This document shows, piece by piece, positions 38,694-50,129 of a DNA stretch of 64,000 nucleotides. The first letter of the stretch is position 1. Every line of letters begins with the position of its first letter. A program made the translations under genes and the position numbers. The notes beneath the pieces are model-generated. The model saw only the letters and a list, made by a program, of their open reading frames with translations, was not told the DNA's origin and did not search any database. Source of the DNA: Megalobrama amblycephala (lineage: Eukaryota > Chordata > Actinopteri > Cypriniformes > Xenocyprididae); assembly GCF_018812025.1 (NCBI RefSeq), contig NC_063045.1, positions 56,615,957-56,679,956 on the forward strand, written 5' to 3'.

Positions 38694-40281
38694 TATACAT
38701 GGGTTTCAAAGACGTCACTTCCGCTATGCCCGCCGCCATATTTGGGACCGGTCACAGCTGCGCGCCCTGTTTAAGTCTATGGTGACAGCAGCTACAACTA
38801 CCAGAGGAAGGCCAACAAAACGCTCTCAGAAGGTTCACAACAAGTTTATAATAGATCTTGGATATGTGGTGCGGTTAGCCGTTTCAACAGTCGTCAGAAC
38901 TTCAAATTTATTTGATTTATTTGAAAATATTATGAATTCTAGTTGCTGTGTTTCGGCGTGTTACAGGATGAACAAATTCACGACACCAGCTGACTACATT
39001 ACTTAGTTCAAGTACATGCGTGCATGATTTTGTGCAAATATAAGTTGTAATTTTATGTATAGCTTGTATAAATATATATGAATTACCATAGGATGTGTCC
39101 TGTTGAGTTAATTAACCTTCTAGCAAAGCGCTTCAGTTTACGGGTGTTCATTCAGCCCGCGCAGCTCAAATAGTTATCAAAATGAATCTGTTATTGATGT
39201 TATTGTATACAAAAAAAAAAATCTGTTATTGTTCATGATCCTTATTATTAATCAAACTATGTGTTGATGAAAATAATGCATTCGTTTTCTAAAAGAAATA
39301 TTAAAGTTTTAATAATACTGTGTAGTAACGTTAAACATTTTAATGACTTAATCATTGCTGTTTGAGCTGCGCACGCTGAAGCTGAAGAGAATAAAAAAAC
39401 CCATAAACTGAAAGTTAATTAACTTTCAACTTTTTAATTAATCAACGGAACACATCCTATATAAAATAATCCAGATATTAATACAAAATAAAAATAATAT
39501 TACAACTAGTATTTGCACAAAATCACGCACAGATGAACTTGAAGTAACCTCATTGAAACTCTGAAACACAGCAAATAAGCCCAAATAATTCACAACGTTA
39601 TTTTACAAGTATATACGATTATAATATCATGTATAAGAAGAAGACAGTCCCAATCATATTAATGTTTTGTCTTTTTGAGCGCTCGCACTGAAGCTATAGA
39701 TGATCATCAGCTCTGTGGGTTATTTACCTCAACGAAACACATCCTTTATGAGAATAATCAGATATTTATACTTAATAAAATTAATAAGTTTTATCTGTAC
39801 AAAATGACGCGAATGCACAAGTGAAGTTTGAACAAGTTATGTAATCAATGTTTAACTCAGTCGACGCGCTCTTACCACAACAACACGCTGAAACAACAAC
39901 ACAGAGAATTCACAACATTTTATTACAATAGTGTCCTCGTTATAATGTTACGTAAATGACAGTCCCAGCAGTTATTAATGTTGTGCATTGCTGTTTGGCT
40001 GCCAGTGGTGTGGTCCCTTCTGAATGAAGCCAATAATTCTGCCGATCTAACTACTTTGGGATCAAATAAATTTGTAGTTCTGACGACTGTTGAAACGGCT
40101 AACAGCACCACATATCCAAGATATATTATAAACTTGTTGTGAACCTTCTGAAAGCGTTTCGTTGGCCTTCCTCTGGTAGTTGTAGCTGCTGTCACCATAG
40201 ACTTAAACAGGGCGCGCAGCTGTGACCGGTCCCAAATATGGCGGCGATAGAATACAGTGACGTCACATGAAACCCATGTAT
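38694..40281. mobile_element. 1.6-kb inverted-repeat element with ~225-bp conserved arms
   Basis: The left arm (TATACATGGGTTTC, then GCCGCCATATTTGGGACCGG and on to about 38925) is inverted at 40040-40281. Over about 190 bp the arms differ at only a few positions. The arms are GC-rich and contain CpGs, while the centre is AT-rich and holds degenerate internal repeats (AACACATCCTAT near 39445, AACACATCCTTT near 39736). Both arms keep a related open frame (RRHIWDRSQLRALFKSMVTA), most likely a by-product of arm identity. No transposase. Confidence 0.6.
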
Positions 40282-41128
40282 AGAGGGTATTCGTCGACGT
40301 CACTTTCCCGCCGAAAACGCGCTCCCTCAGCTGGACTGAGTGGCAAAAGAACCTGCTGCGTGACTGGATTTAATAGAGGAAACTGCGAAAACACGAGTAA
40401 AACTAACGAATTACACTAAAGGTTGGAATTGAATGTGTTCCTTACAACTTGTCAAATAAAAGTAATCCATGGATATTGACATGCAGCCAGGAGTCGTGTT
40501 TCCTGACATTTATATGTGCCTGATTTCGACGGTGGGGAAATACATAAAGCAAATCTGCCTGTGAATATTTTATATAACTACAAAATAGGTAGGTTTAAAT
40601 CCGCGTAATCACTTTCATATCAATGTTATATCGTCATATTGTCCAGCCCTAAAACATATATATAGTTTTATAGTAGGCTATAGTTTTTATCAGTGTTGTT
40701 TATTTAAAAACACACAATTATGCAGAATATAAGATCGAAAATATTTAATTGATGAATTGTCAACATAATATATAACAATACAATATATACGGTATGATTT
40801 TACCTCAAAATCCAACATTTTGTCACAAAATGATAACTGCAAATCCATGTTTTTCTGCCTGGAGTTCAGATGTTTGTGAATTGCAGTGATCCATTTGCTT
40901 TTTTTTTCCTGTTGCTTTATGATTTTTTTAAAAATATATGCCTCAGGTTTTGTGTCAAAGCTATTTGTACAGTCAATCACAAAGCTCTTTCCCGTTTTGG
41001 ATGTGTTTTGTGTGTTTTTCGCGACATTCACACTGAAAACTGCTGCCGCTCAGTCTTTTGCCTCTCAGTGGACGTGACCGCAGCCGTAACGGTCGACGGT
41101 GACGTCACTTGCATACCCTCTATTTCCA
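40282..41128. mobile_element. MITE with TAGAGGGTAT inverted ends
   Basis: Left AGAGGGTATTCGTCGACGTC; right GTGACGTCACTTGCATACCC then TCTA. The inner arms also pair (CTCAGCTGGACTGAGTGGC against the CTCTCAGTGGACG area). It abuts the end of the 38694-40281 element. Non-coding. Confidence 0.65.
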
Positions 41129-41300
41129 GCCGGTAAGACTTGCGGATTTATGAATGAACCGCTCGTTTTAAAATCTTCCCGATGTACTAACATTTGTTAT
41201 GACATCCGCTTCAAACCTTACAATGCTCATGATAACTTTAGTTACATCTACAATAAGTAAATCCAATTCACCAGTTAATTTCTTCACAGCGAAGCCACCC

Positions 41301-42536
41301 AGGTGAAAAAAAGTACATTTCTATAATGTACTTAAAGTGCTTTATTTTCGTGCACTAATTTTGTACTTAATATACTAAAAATTCTTCTTTAGTACTTCTT
41401 AAGATCATCTTAAAGGATTAGTTCAACCAAAAATGAAAATTATGTCATTTATTACTTACCCTCATGCCGTTTGACACCCGTAAAACCTTCCTTAATCTTC
41501 GGAACACAAATTAAGATATTTTAGTTGAAATCCGATGGCTCCGTGAGGCCTCCATAGGGAGCAATGACACTTCCTCTCTCAAGACCCATAAAGGTACTAA
41601 AAACGTATTTAAATTGGTTCATGTGAGTACAGTGGTTCAATATTAATATTATAAAGCGACGAGAATATTTTTGGTGCGCCAAAAAAAACCAAAATAACGA
41701 CTTAGTGATGGCTGATTTCAAAACACTGCTTCAGGAAGCATCGGAGCACAGAATCAGTTTTATCGAATCATGATTCAGGTCGAACTGCCGACGGCTGAAA
41801 TCACGTGACTTTGGCGCTCCGAACAGCAGATTTGATTCACTGATTCATTATGCTCCGAATCTTCCTGAAGCATTGTTTTGAAATCGGCCATCACTAAATA
41901 AGTCGTTATTTTGGTTTTTTTGGCGCACCAAAAATACTCTTGTCGCTTTATAATATTAATATTGAACCACTGTACTCACATGAACCGATTTAAATACGTT
42001 TTTAGTACCTTTATGGGTCTTGAGAGAGGAAGTGTCATTGCTCCCTATGGAGGCCTCACGAAGCCATCGGATTTCAACTAAAATATCTTAATTTGTGTTC
42101 CGAAGATTAACGAAGGTCTTACGGGTGTGCAACGGCATGAAGGTGAGTAATAAATGACATTATTTTCATTTTTGGGTGAACTAACCCTTTAAGAAAGTGT
42201 ACTGTGCTATTTTGAGACAGCATGAAATATGAACTAAAATGTGCTTTAATATACTATCTCTGTATTTAAAAAATGTATTTAGATACCACTTATAGTATAT
42301 TTGAACCCATAGTGTACTACAAGTGGTAGCTAAATATATTTTTTAAATACAGATAGTATATTAAAAGCACATTTTAGTTCATATTTCTCAAAATAGCACA
42401 GTTGAGTACACTTCTTAAGATGATCTTAAGAAGTACTAAAGAAGAATTTTTAGTATATTAAGTACAAAATTAGTGCACGAAAATAGAGCACTTTAAGTAT
42501 ATTATAGAAATGTAGCCTACTTTTTTTTTCACCTGG
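41301..42536. mobile_element. Outer palindromic MITE (CCCAGGTGAAAAAAAGTAC ends), interrupted
   Basis: The left end CCAGGTGAAAAAAAGTAC and the right end TTTTTTCACCTGG are inverted. The arms pair for over 100 bp (TTTCGTGCACTAATTTTGTA against TACAAAATTAGTGCACGAAA). It is split at 41410/42192 by a complete TTAA-type MITE. Rejoining across one TTAA restores CTTCTTAAGATCATCTTAAG, which matches the opposite arm. Confidence 0.75.
41410..42192. mobile_element. Complete hairpin MITE nested in 41301-42536
   Basis: 783 bp from TTAAAGGATTAGTTCAACC to GGGTGAACTAACCCTTTAA. The arms are strongly inverted (CAATGACACTTCCTCTCTCA against TGAGAGAGGAAGTGTCATTG). It is flanked by TTAA on both sides, duplicated relative to the host element. 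Confidence 0.85.
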
Positions 42537-44307
42537 GACCGCAAAAACGGAAGTTGAAACACAAAATGGCTGCACGCGCATAAGGTCTATTAGAAATAGT
42601 TTAGCATAAGTTCAGCTTGAAAACCATTGGGAGTCTTCTCTGAGTTTGTCATTGAAACTTATCTTTTATGTTTCATTCGTTAGGAAGTTTAGGAACTGAG
42701 ACCACGCATTTCCTCTTTTTATCGCTTTTGGTCTGTTCTTTATCGGTTGTTTATCTTTAAACTAATACATGTCACACTGAATCTATTGTGTGCTGATATT
42801 GTCAGGCGGGCCATTTGAAGTGCCCTTTTCTTGACTTGCAGTGGGTGGAGAGACCAAAGGGGCTCTTTGTTTTCACAGAAGCCTCTGTCTGTACTTCCTG
42901 TTGACAAGATGAATGTCCATCACATCCTGTCTCCAGTGTTGGTGCCTGGTGTTTGCTGTCTGATTGACAGCTGAATGAATGAAGCCAAGGCTATCTGTAC
43001 TAACAGAGAGATGACTGTTTCCTGCGTCTCTATGACTGTGTGCAGTAAGGAGATTCAACTCGGTTTGGCAGTTAATTTGTTCAAACACTAGACTTAGCCA
43101 GCTTTTTAATATTTTTTATATAACATGCCATTTTGTTTTCTAATATGAAGAAAAGTTAATGATGCTGTAAACAGTGCTAATCCTGAAACTACCACTAGAT
43201 GGCAGTTGTGTTCTTTGTTGCCATTGGCATCTATTACCACTAGAGGGCGACATTAATGCACTTTATTTGATCCTGCTGTCATTATTCTAGTAGTGCAAGT
43301 GACTGAACTATCAGTTTACCTAATAAATTAAAATGCCCAAGTAGTAAAAAATGCCCAGAAATTTTGACAGAAGAGTGTAGTACAATAAATATCAAAAGTA
43401 AAACTCCTTGCTCCTTGTTGTACAACTACATATTCATTTTAAAAGCTATATCAGCACATTTGTGCATATAACTTCACTTTAACTTCAGTACTTTAACAAA
43501 ATTAATTTGCTTTATCATTCTTATGATGCACGGGTCTTTATCTTGTTTGCTAAATTATTTATAGAGCTGCTGTGGATCAGCTTATGTGGCTCAGACAGTG
43601 ATGGAGATGTTAGTGAGGCCTTGTCTCTGAGGAACTGGCCTCTTTCGACATGATTTACAGGCTAAAATTTAAACTCGGTCCTCCACCAGTCAGGATTTGC
43701 GCATGATTTTCTCAGACACTGGGAAAAATTTTATCAAATAGATCATAATAGCAGCTCATATCATTTGGTCTTGGAAAATATTAATGAGAAATGTTCATAT
43801 TAAGATCTGACATTTGATTTCAGACTCTGGCATTTTGGCAAATCTGAGCACAGTGTGAGACGCTGTTGAGATGCTATGGAAATTAAACCGCTATGGAAAT
43901 ACTTCTGTTCCTTTGGCTACAAGGCTGTTGAACTCTAATTCAAAGGACATGACTGTGTGATTATATTATTGATGTGGGTGTACAGCTTCACCTCTATTGC
44001 CCAAAACAATTTTCCCTTAACAGGGACAAATAAAGTATAAAGTAAAGAGATCTCTTCTGAAATTCTAGAGACATGAGATTATTTGATCTCAGGGAGTAGT
44101 AAATGCCATTATGAAGTGATTTCTTTTGTGATTTTTTTTTTTTTTTTTCATTAACAAAATATCATCAAAATCCACTCGCCACTCTTACACAACACCGTTT
44201 TCAACTAATTAGTTTTGGCCGTCATTTTAAAAGTGCAAGTTTTTAAAAATGATACTGTTATTGTCTCCATGTAAACTACAAAAATATGAATTTGTGAAAC
44301 TACCATT

Positions 44308-45205
44308 TTCAAGCCCCAGAAAGGTAGTAAAGACATCATTAAAGCTGCAGCCCGTGATTTTTCCTCTTTGTCGCCATCTCTTGTTTGAAACCTGCAATTG
44401 CAGTCATATGCGGAATAGTTATCTGTACGTGTGTTGTGCCTCGGCACAGCTCGTCAGCGCAGTCTTTTGCTTTTTGACTACGGGTGAATCTCCAGTTGTC
44501 ACTGATGATTGTCATTTGGACCTTTCTGGATTACAATCCGCCATCAAAATGATAAGTTTAATTATTCCAGCTGCTGTGAGAAAAGGCTATAAATGCTCCA
44601 CTACAAGCAGCATCCTCACATGATAAAACTGACTAGCCTGGACGGGACTCCTTCCTTTCTGTTTATGGACGTGATGTAATGATGCACAGACGAAATCCAC
44701 CATGTCGCTCTTAATATAAAACATTATTACAAGCTTACCGTTGTGAATCGAGCTAAGATAAGGAGATAGTTTTGAGCACTGGCTGGTTATGTACTTTATC
44801 AAAAATTTATTTTGGATCATTTTTAACCAAAAAAGTTACGGACTGCAGCTTTAAAATAATCCATGTGACTCCAGTGGTTAAATCTTAATTTTATGAAGTG
44901 TGTTGGTGATTAATATTTTGTAAATAAAGTGGTAAATTATGTTTTTTTTTATGTTTTTTTGCACAAACAAAGCACATAAAATTGTGGTTAAACCACTGGA
45001 GTCGCATGGATTACTTTAATGATGTCTTTACTACTTTTATGGGGCTTGAAAGTGTCAATTGCGTAGCTGTCAGTGGAGGGACATCATTAAAAAATATCTT
45101 AATTTGTTTGTGTTCCAAAGATAAATGAAAGTCTTACGGGTTTGGAATGACGAGGTTGAGTAATTAATGAAAGAATTTTCATTTTTGGGTGAACTAACCC
45201 TTTAA
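44308..45205. mobile_element. TTCACCC-family MITE, left-truncated, with nested insertion
   Basis: The right end is complete (GGGTGAACTAACCCTTTAA). The left arm begins only at the AAGCCCCAGAAAGGTAG phrase. It is split at 44339/44854 by a different TTAA element. The intact right arm (reading TAATGATGTCTTTACTAC) shows what the left arm looked like before insertion: one TTAA. Confidence 0.65.
44339..44854. mobile_element. MITE with TTAA-AGCTGCAG ends, nested
   Basis: TTAAAGCTGCAGCCCGTGAT at the left; TTACGGACTGCAGCTTTAA at the right. TTAA is duplicated at the insertion point in the host MITE. Frames inside it are not conserved coding sequence. Confidence 0.75.
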
Positions 45206-45505
45206 GTTTTAGTAATTTTCTCATGTGATTTTGTCATTTTCATTAGTTTTTCATTTTATTTTTATTTTTAGCTTTAATATACAGTATTTTTATTTTAGTA
45301 CTTATTCTGGTTAGTTGCTAAGGCAACCTTTTAATTTAAAATGTTTAAGTTTTTTAAGCTTAAGTTTTATTTCAGCTTTTTTTTCAATTAGCAATTTTTA
45401 ATAGTTTTAGTTTTAGTTAACAATAATAACACCGCTCATAATTATAGACTCTAAATGACTCACGGTAACACTTTACAATAAGGTCTCATTATGTGAACAT
45501 TAGTT

Positions 45506-45687
45506 CGGTGTTTCCCAACCCTGCACACCAACAGTACACATTTTGAATGTCTCCCTTATCTGAACCATATATTTCTGGTCTTGGAGTTTCTACTAACGAA
45601 CTGATGAGAATCAGGTGTGTTTGATTAGGAAGAGTTGGAAAATGTGTACTGTTAGTGTGCCTCCAGGAACAGGGTTGGGAAACACTG
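45506..45687. mobile_element. hAT-like MITE with perfect 8-bp target duplication
   Basis: A 182-bp element with inverted ends CGGTGTTTCCCAACCCTG and CAGGGTTGGGAAACACTG (one mismatch). It is flanked on both sides by the identical octamer CATTAGTT (45498-45505 and 45688-45695). An 8-bp duplication is diagnostic of the hAT superfamily. It sits inside another dispersed repeat (GGTAACACTTTACAATAAGG at 45463). Confidence 0.85.
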
Positions 45688-46448
45688 CATTAGTTAATGC
45701 AGCTAACATGAACTAACAATGAGCAACATTTTTTTTACAGCATTTTTTAATATTTGTTAATGTTCATTAATAAAACCTTATTGTTATTGTAACCTTATAC
45801 AGCCATTTTTGCAAGAAACTATCACAATACGTGATCTATAAAGTAGCTATAAATTAAGTAGCCTAGTTGAAAATGATCTCAGTGTATTTAAAGTCATAGA
45901 GTCTCAGATGAGGTGGTTTAGCAAAGCATCAGGTGTTGTGAGCTTTCTGAATGTATCTCAGAGAGCCGCAGTGTGTTTTCTTAGTGCTGACATTATCAGG
46001 AGAGGCAGAAGAAGATTTTCATGCATTTTTCATGTGCTTCAGCTCAGAGGAAGAGCCTGTGAGATAACGGTGCATTTAATTGCTTCAGAAACCCCTGAAT
46101 TCACGTCAACCTCTGTCCATACATCTGAGAACTGAAATCACCTCACATTCTGTATGATCACATTGCTCATTTGTGTGTTTTAACTTTGCAATGTTGCGTC
46201 ACTCGTGTAAATGACATCAAAGTCTATATTGATCACATCTGCCAGTTCTGATTATGTTTGCAGGTGAATGAACCCGTGTCATCTTCAAGTGTTAACGTCT
46301 GACACTTTTTCTTCCTTTTCAGCTTTTTAAAATGCTTAAAGTCAATTTGCATCTTTGCACATTCGCACTTTGATTTTCAGATGACTGAGGTGTGTGTGAG
46401 TGTGTGCTGTCCTGATAAACCCTACATTATGGGGACAAAATGTCCCAG

Positions 46449-47037
46449 TGTAACTGAAGCAAGCTAGTAAGAGCTGCACATGTAAACCTCACTCCCCTGG
46501 TCTCAAGAGGCGCACTAGTGACTGACACTAGAGGCTGTGGTCTTGGTGTCCTTGTTAGAGCGCCGGCCTCTCATACCGGAGACACCAGTTTGAATCCCAC
46601 TCGAAGTGGGTTGAGTAGGACCGGTTGCATTTGGTGCCGTGACCCGGATAGGAATGAGGTTTAGCAGGGTGAGTGTAACGTAGGCCAGTAAGAGCTGTGC
46701 ATATAAACCTCACTCCCCCTGACTGACACTAGAGCGTCCTTGTTAGCACACGCACCTACCATGCTGAAGAAGCTGGTTCGAATCCCGCTCGGAGCGGGTT
46801 GAGTAGGACCGGTTACATTTGGTGCCGTGACCCAGATGGGAGTGAGGTTTGGGGGGTGACTGTAACGGAAGCATGCTAGTAAGAGATGTGCGTGTGAACT
46901 TCACTCCCCTGGCCTCAAGACGTGCTCTAGTGATGGCGCTATTGCGGTCTTTAGCATCTTTGTTAGCGTGCCCGCCTCCCATGCCGGAGACGCTGGTTCA
47001 TGTTCCTCTTGGAGCGGGTCGTGCGGGACCTGTTACA
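46449..47037 (+). mobile_element. TRIM-like element: three LTR-like copies with tRNA-like core
   Basis: LTR-like copies are 46449-46629, 46674-46817 (with an internal deletion) and 46861-47037; each starts TGTAAC and ends TTACA or TTGCA. The two spacers are 44 and 43 bp. Both start with TT then TGGTGCCGTGACCCGGAT (the second has CCAGAT) and end in a G-rich tract. The middle copy has a perfect Pol III B box, GGTTCGAATCC, at 46775-46785. The flanks CCCAG (left) and CCCAA (right) suggest a 5-bp target duplication within an older dispersed repeat that resumes with AAAGATGGCAATATCCGAAA. This is the same family as 5235-6972 but in the other orientation. Confidence 0.7.
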
Positions 47038-48193
47038 CCCAAAAAGATGGCAATATCCGAAATCCTTGTCCTTGTGGGTACATTTTTTGTTCGGCATAAG
47101 AAAAATAGCTTATAAATCACACTAAATGATGTTTATTGAAAATTTAAAAATGCAGAAAGTTTTCTGTGATGGGTAGGTTTAGGAATAAGGGATAGAATAT
47201 ACAGTTTGTACAGTATAAAAATCATTATGTCTATGGAAAGTCCCCATGAAACAATGTGTGTGCGTGCGTGCGTGTGTGTTACTAAGGTTATCATGTCAAC
47301 ATAATCCAAATATTCTTATTTCTAGATCCAGCTAAAACAGGTGGTAGCTGGTTAACATGGTTTCTAATTGGTCCAAGCTGGTTTAGATTGGTGAGTTGGG
47401 TGGCCTAGAAGCAGGTGGACCTGATGTCAACCTGCCAGACCACTTTGGATCAGCAGTAGACCATCTGTAAGGTTCCTATGAGCAGTTTGGACATCTTAAG
47501 CTGCAGAATTGAAATATGTCAACATACAAAGTCTGATGTGTTTTACAGAATGTACATCAAACCAATCTACAATCGTCACCCAATAGCTTTCCTCTGCATA
47601 CTGTATTTTATGAAAGTAATTGTGTGTTCAAGGTCAGGCCGTGTGCTTGTTGTGGTTACTGAAGTATGCAAAGTGAAAACATCAGCGAAATCGGAACAGA
47701 CCTGCAACTAAATGTCCTTATGCATATTCAGACGCATTGGATATAGAACTGTAGCTGTGCAGGAACAGTCTCACAGTTTGAATTTTATTTTTTAAAATGA
47801 CCAGTTCAGTAATACTATATTACATTATAATCAGTTCAGTAACTGTCCAGTGAATACTGCTATGAAGAAATAGAAAGCTAGTATAGATCTACATATACCA
47901 AACTGCTCTGGCTGTATACTGTATTATATTTACACATTTTCAAAAACACTACAAAAGAAAGAAATAAAGGAAAAAATTGTATGCTTGCTAGTCGACATGA
48001 AACGCAGCCTGCAACCCATTTCACTTATATATTGTTACATATTTCTGAGTGAAACGTGATATTCGACGGTACAAATTGTTTTCCCCCCATGTAGGTACTA
48101 ATTTAATTTAGATTTCATGGATATTTGACTTTGAATATATATGAAATACTGAACACTATATTGTTCTGAAATAATTCTACCTGTAGCTGTATG

Positions 48194-48824
48194 TAGGGAG
48201 AGTGGGGTAAGATGTGTCACCCCTTTATTTTATTTTAAGCAGTAAAATATTTTGAATATTTAAACCTTTTTTTTGGCTGGGTTATGAAAATGCAAATTAT
48301 GTGCAGCAACATACAGTATTAAGAATGGGATTATGCATTAGTAAATTGTTATTTTTCATTTATATTCATATGTATTGGAAAAGTAAATATATTTACATTT
48401 TTCCTAATTATTCAGTGTACGCCATGATATGTCACAGGTTACCCCTAACATGGGGCAAGTTGTGTCACTAAACCACTGTGGCTATTATAGACACTTTCTT
48501 CTGAAATATGATGTCACATTAGTTAAATTTCAGCAGAAAGTTCCATTGTCTATTGTCAATAGTGCAAGATATGAGCAAGATATGAAATCGCAATTGCAAG
48601 AAAGAAGTATATTAATATTTATATTAATTTCTTAATGTATTTATATCTCACAATTCAGGTTTTTTCTCAGAATTCTGAGAAAAAAAGTCTAAATTGTGAG
48701 TTAAAAAGTCACATTTACATTTTTTATTTAAATAAGCTTCCATAGATTTCAACCGGAAAAATTCACCATGATTCACCAATTCACCATCTTGATAAGTGGC
48801 ACAGTTTACCCCACTCTCCCCTAC
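48194..48824. mobile_element. MITE with TAGGGAGAGTGGGGTAA ends
   Basis: TAGGGAGAGTGGGGTAAGAT at the left is matched by GTTTACCCCACTCTCCCCTA at the right. GTGTCAC and GTGGCAC follow inward. A third related phrase (TCACAGGTTACCCCTAACAT) lies inside. No transposase. Confidence 0.7.
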
Positions 48825-49244
48825 TATTCATTCTTTGATTTTGTTTTGATTGAATATTAATAAATTACAAATGAACACCATTTAGTAGTTAATATACATA
48901 AATTTGTAAGAATGTTAACAGTTCTCAGTACCCCCTAAACTCAAAGTACTATTCTAGCAGGTGACCTTTGACCTGAGTGGATTCAATTGACCTACTTCAG
49001 CTGTTTATACTCTCAAATAAAAGTAGTCATTTGTACAGTGACAGTAACATTTAAAAAGCATTGTGATATTTTCAGAAAAAAAAAAAAAAATCCATTCAAA
49101 GTCATCACAATCATAATCGACTGTAATCAAAAGATCTTTCATTTTCTAATCAGACCAGCCAAGTCTCAACAGCATCCTTGAAAGATCACCATTAGAAATG
49201 TTTAAAGTTGTTTTTACACAGTCCGTCATAAACGTGGCAAACTT

Positions 49245-49394
49245 TCACTGTTCCTCCGGACAGCCCAGAAGCTCCGCCCTCATAGTGATGCGTCCGTACC
49301 ACGACCACGGAAGAATCCGGACGAATCGGGCGTAGATCGGCGGATCTATCACGTTCTTTCTGTGCGTTTCATTGTCAAAGTTTCCTTGGAAGAT
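49245..49394 (-). CDS. edil3: EDIL3 last exon: end of discoidin domain 2 and stop
   Basis: A 150-bp minus-strand exon with a TTGGCAG acceptor, phase 0 and TGA at 49247-49245. It encodes [20 protein letters not shown], then [20 protein letters not shown] and ELLGCPEEQ. It closes the second F5/8 type C (discoidin) domain with the cysteine in ELLGC. The protein ends three residues later, as in mammalian EDIL3. EDIL3 is a secreted endothelial/matrix ligand; its discoidin domains bind phosphatidylserine and matrix. Confidence 0.97.
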   Translation of the reverse strand: MFQGNFDNETHRKNVIDPPIYARFVRILPWSWYGRITMRAELLGCPEEQ

Positions 49395-49885
49395 CTGCCA
49401 ATGACACAGAAGGACAATGCATTATTAAAAATGCTGAATCAGGTGAAAGCACCACATTCTGATGTCATGTAAAAGTGCACAATAATGTGGCTGCGAAATA
49501 GGCCATATAAAGCAAATGTTTGGCTTTCATACACCCTTAACCTGCGCTCTTTTAATAGCACTCGTTAAAGGACGTCGTTCATAGATTAGTCCTCTGAGAG
49601 AATCTATTCCAGTAGACCGTCTCTTATCAGCACACTGTCAGAATAGATTACCCACCCAACACCACTAACAACCCCCAACCATGACACTCATGACTTTACT
49701 GTGTGTGTGTGTGTGTGTGTATTTAGAGGACAAAAACCACTGTCTCTGTATGTTCAGAAGGAAGGAAGAGGGTTTTGAGGAGAAAAGATAACACATCACA
49801 TCTTGAGACTGAAAAAAAAAGTGAAAAAAGGGAATGTTTACTTAAATTATATCATTATTCACCCTCATGAGTAAACCTGTATGAC

Positions 49886-50064
49886 TTAAGGGATAGTTGA
49901 GCCAAAAACCGAATATTTTCCCATGATTTACATTTTGAAGCCAAAAAACAAAACAAAAACTAGCTTATGTTCATCTGAAAGAAGATAGTCATATACACCT
50001 AGGATGGCTTGAGGGTGAGTAAATCATGGGATAATTTTCATTTTTGCGTGAACTATCACTTTAA
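49886..50064. mobile_element. Short TTAA MITE
   Basis: 179 bp from TTAAGGGATAGTTGAGCC to GCGTGAACTATCACTTTAA. It is a shortened, diverged member of the hairpin family and its right half (CACCTAGGATGGCTTGAGGG) matches the element at 14300-15110. It lies in the last EDIL3 intron. Confidence 0.7.
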
Positions 50065-50129
50065 TTCTATGGAACAACAAACTATTTTTTTCATTTATTA
50101 AAATGTTTTAGTAATAAATAATATTTACC

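Larger units (their letters stand above)
31401..49244. other. Intergenic region between HAPLN1 and EDIL3
   Basis: About 17.8 kb with no supported protein-coding exon. It is dominated by MITEs and other repeats (separate entries). Stretches without a recognised element are about 32610-34200, 35385-37425, 42540-44300, 45700-46380 and 47290-48190. These are AT-rich with only short chance frames. A decayed fragment near 36535-36625 resembles the inner part of the element at 50130-50621. EDIL3 3'UTR sequence should lie just left of 49245. Confidence 0.5.

Noticed and set aside
38674..39006. 110-codon frame with a related frame at 40303-39923 as a real gene
   Set aside because: Both are the two arms of one inverted repeat; kept only as a finding because the peptide is similar in both arms.
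44249..44623. 124-codon plus-strand frame
   Set aside because: It spans the junction of a host MITE and a nested MITE, so it is a chance frame in transposon DNA.
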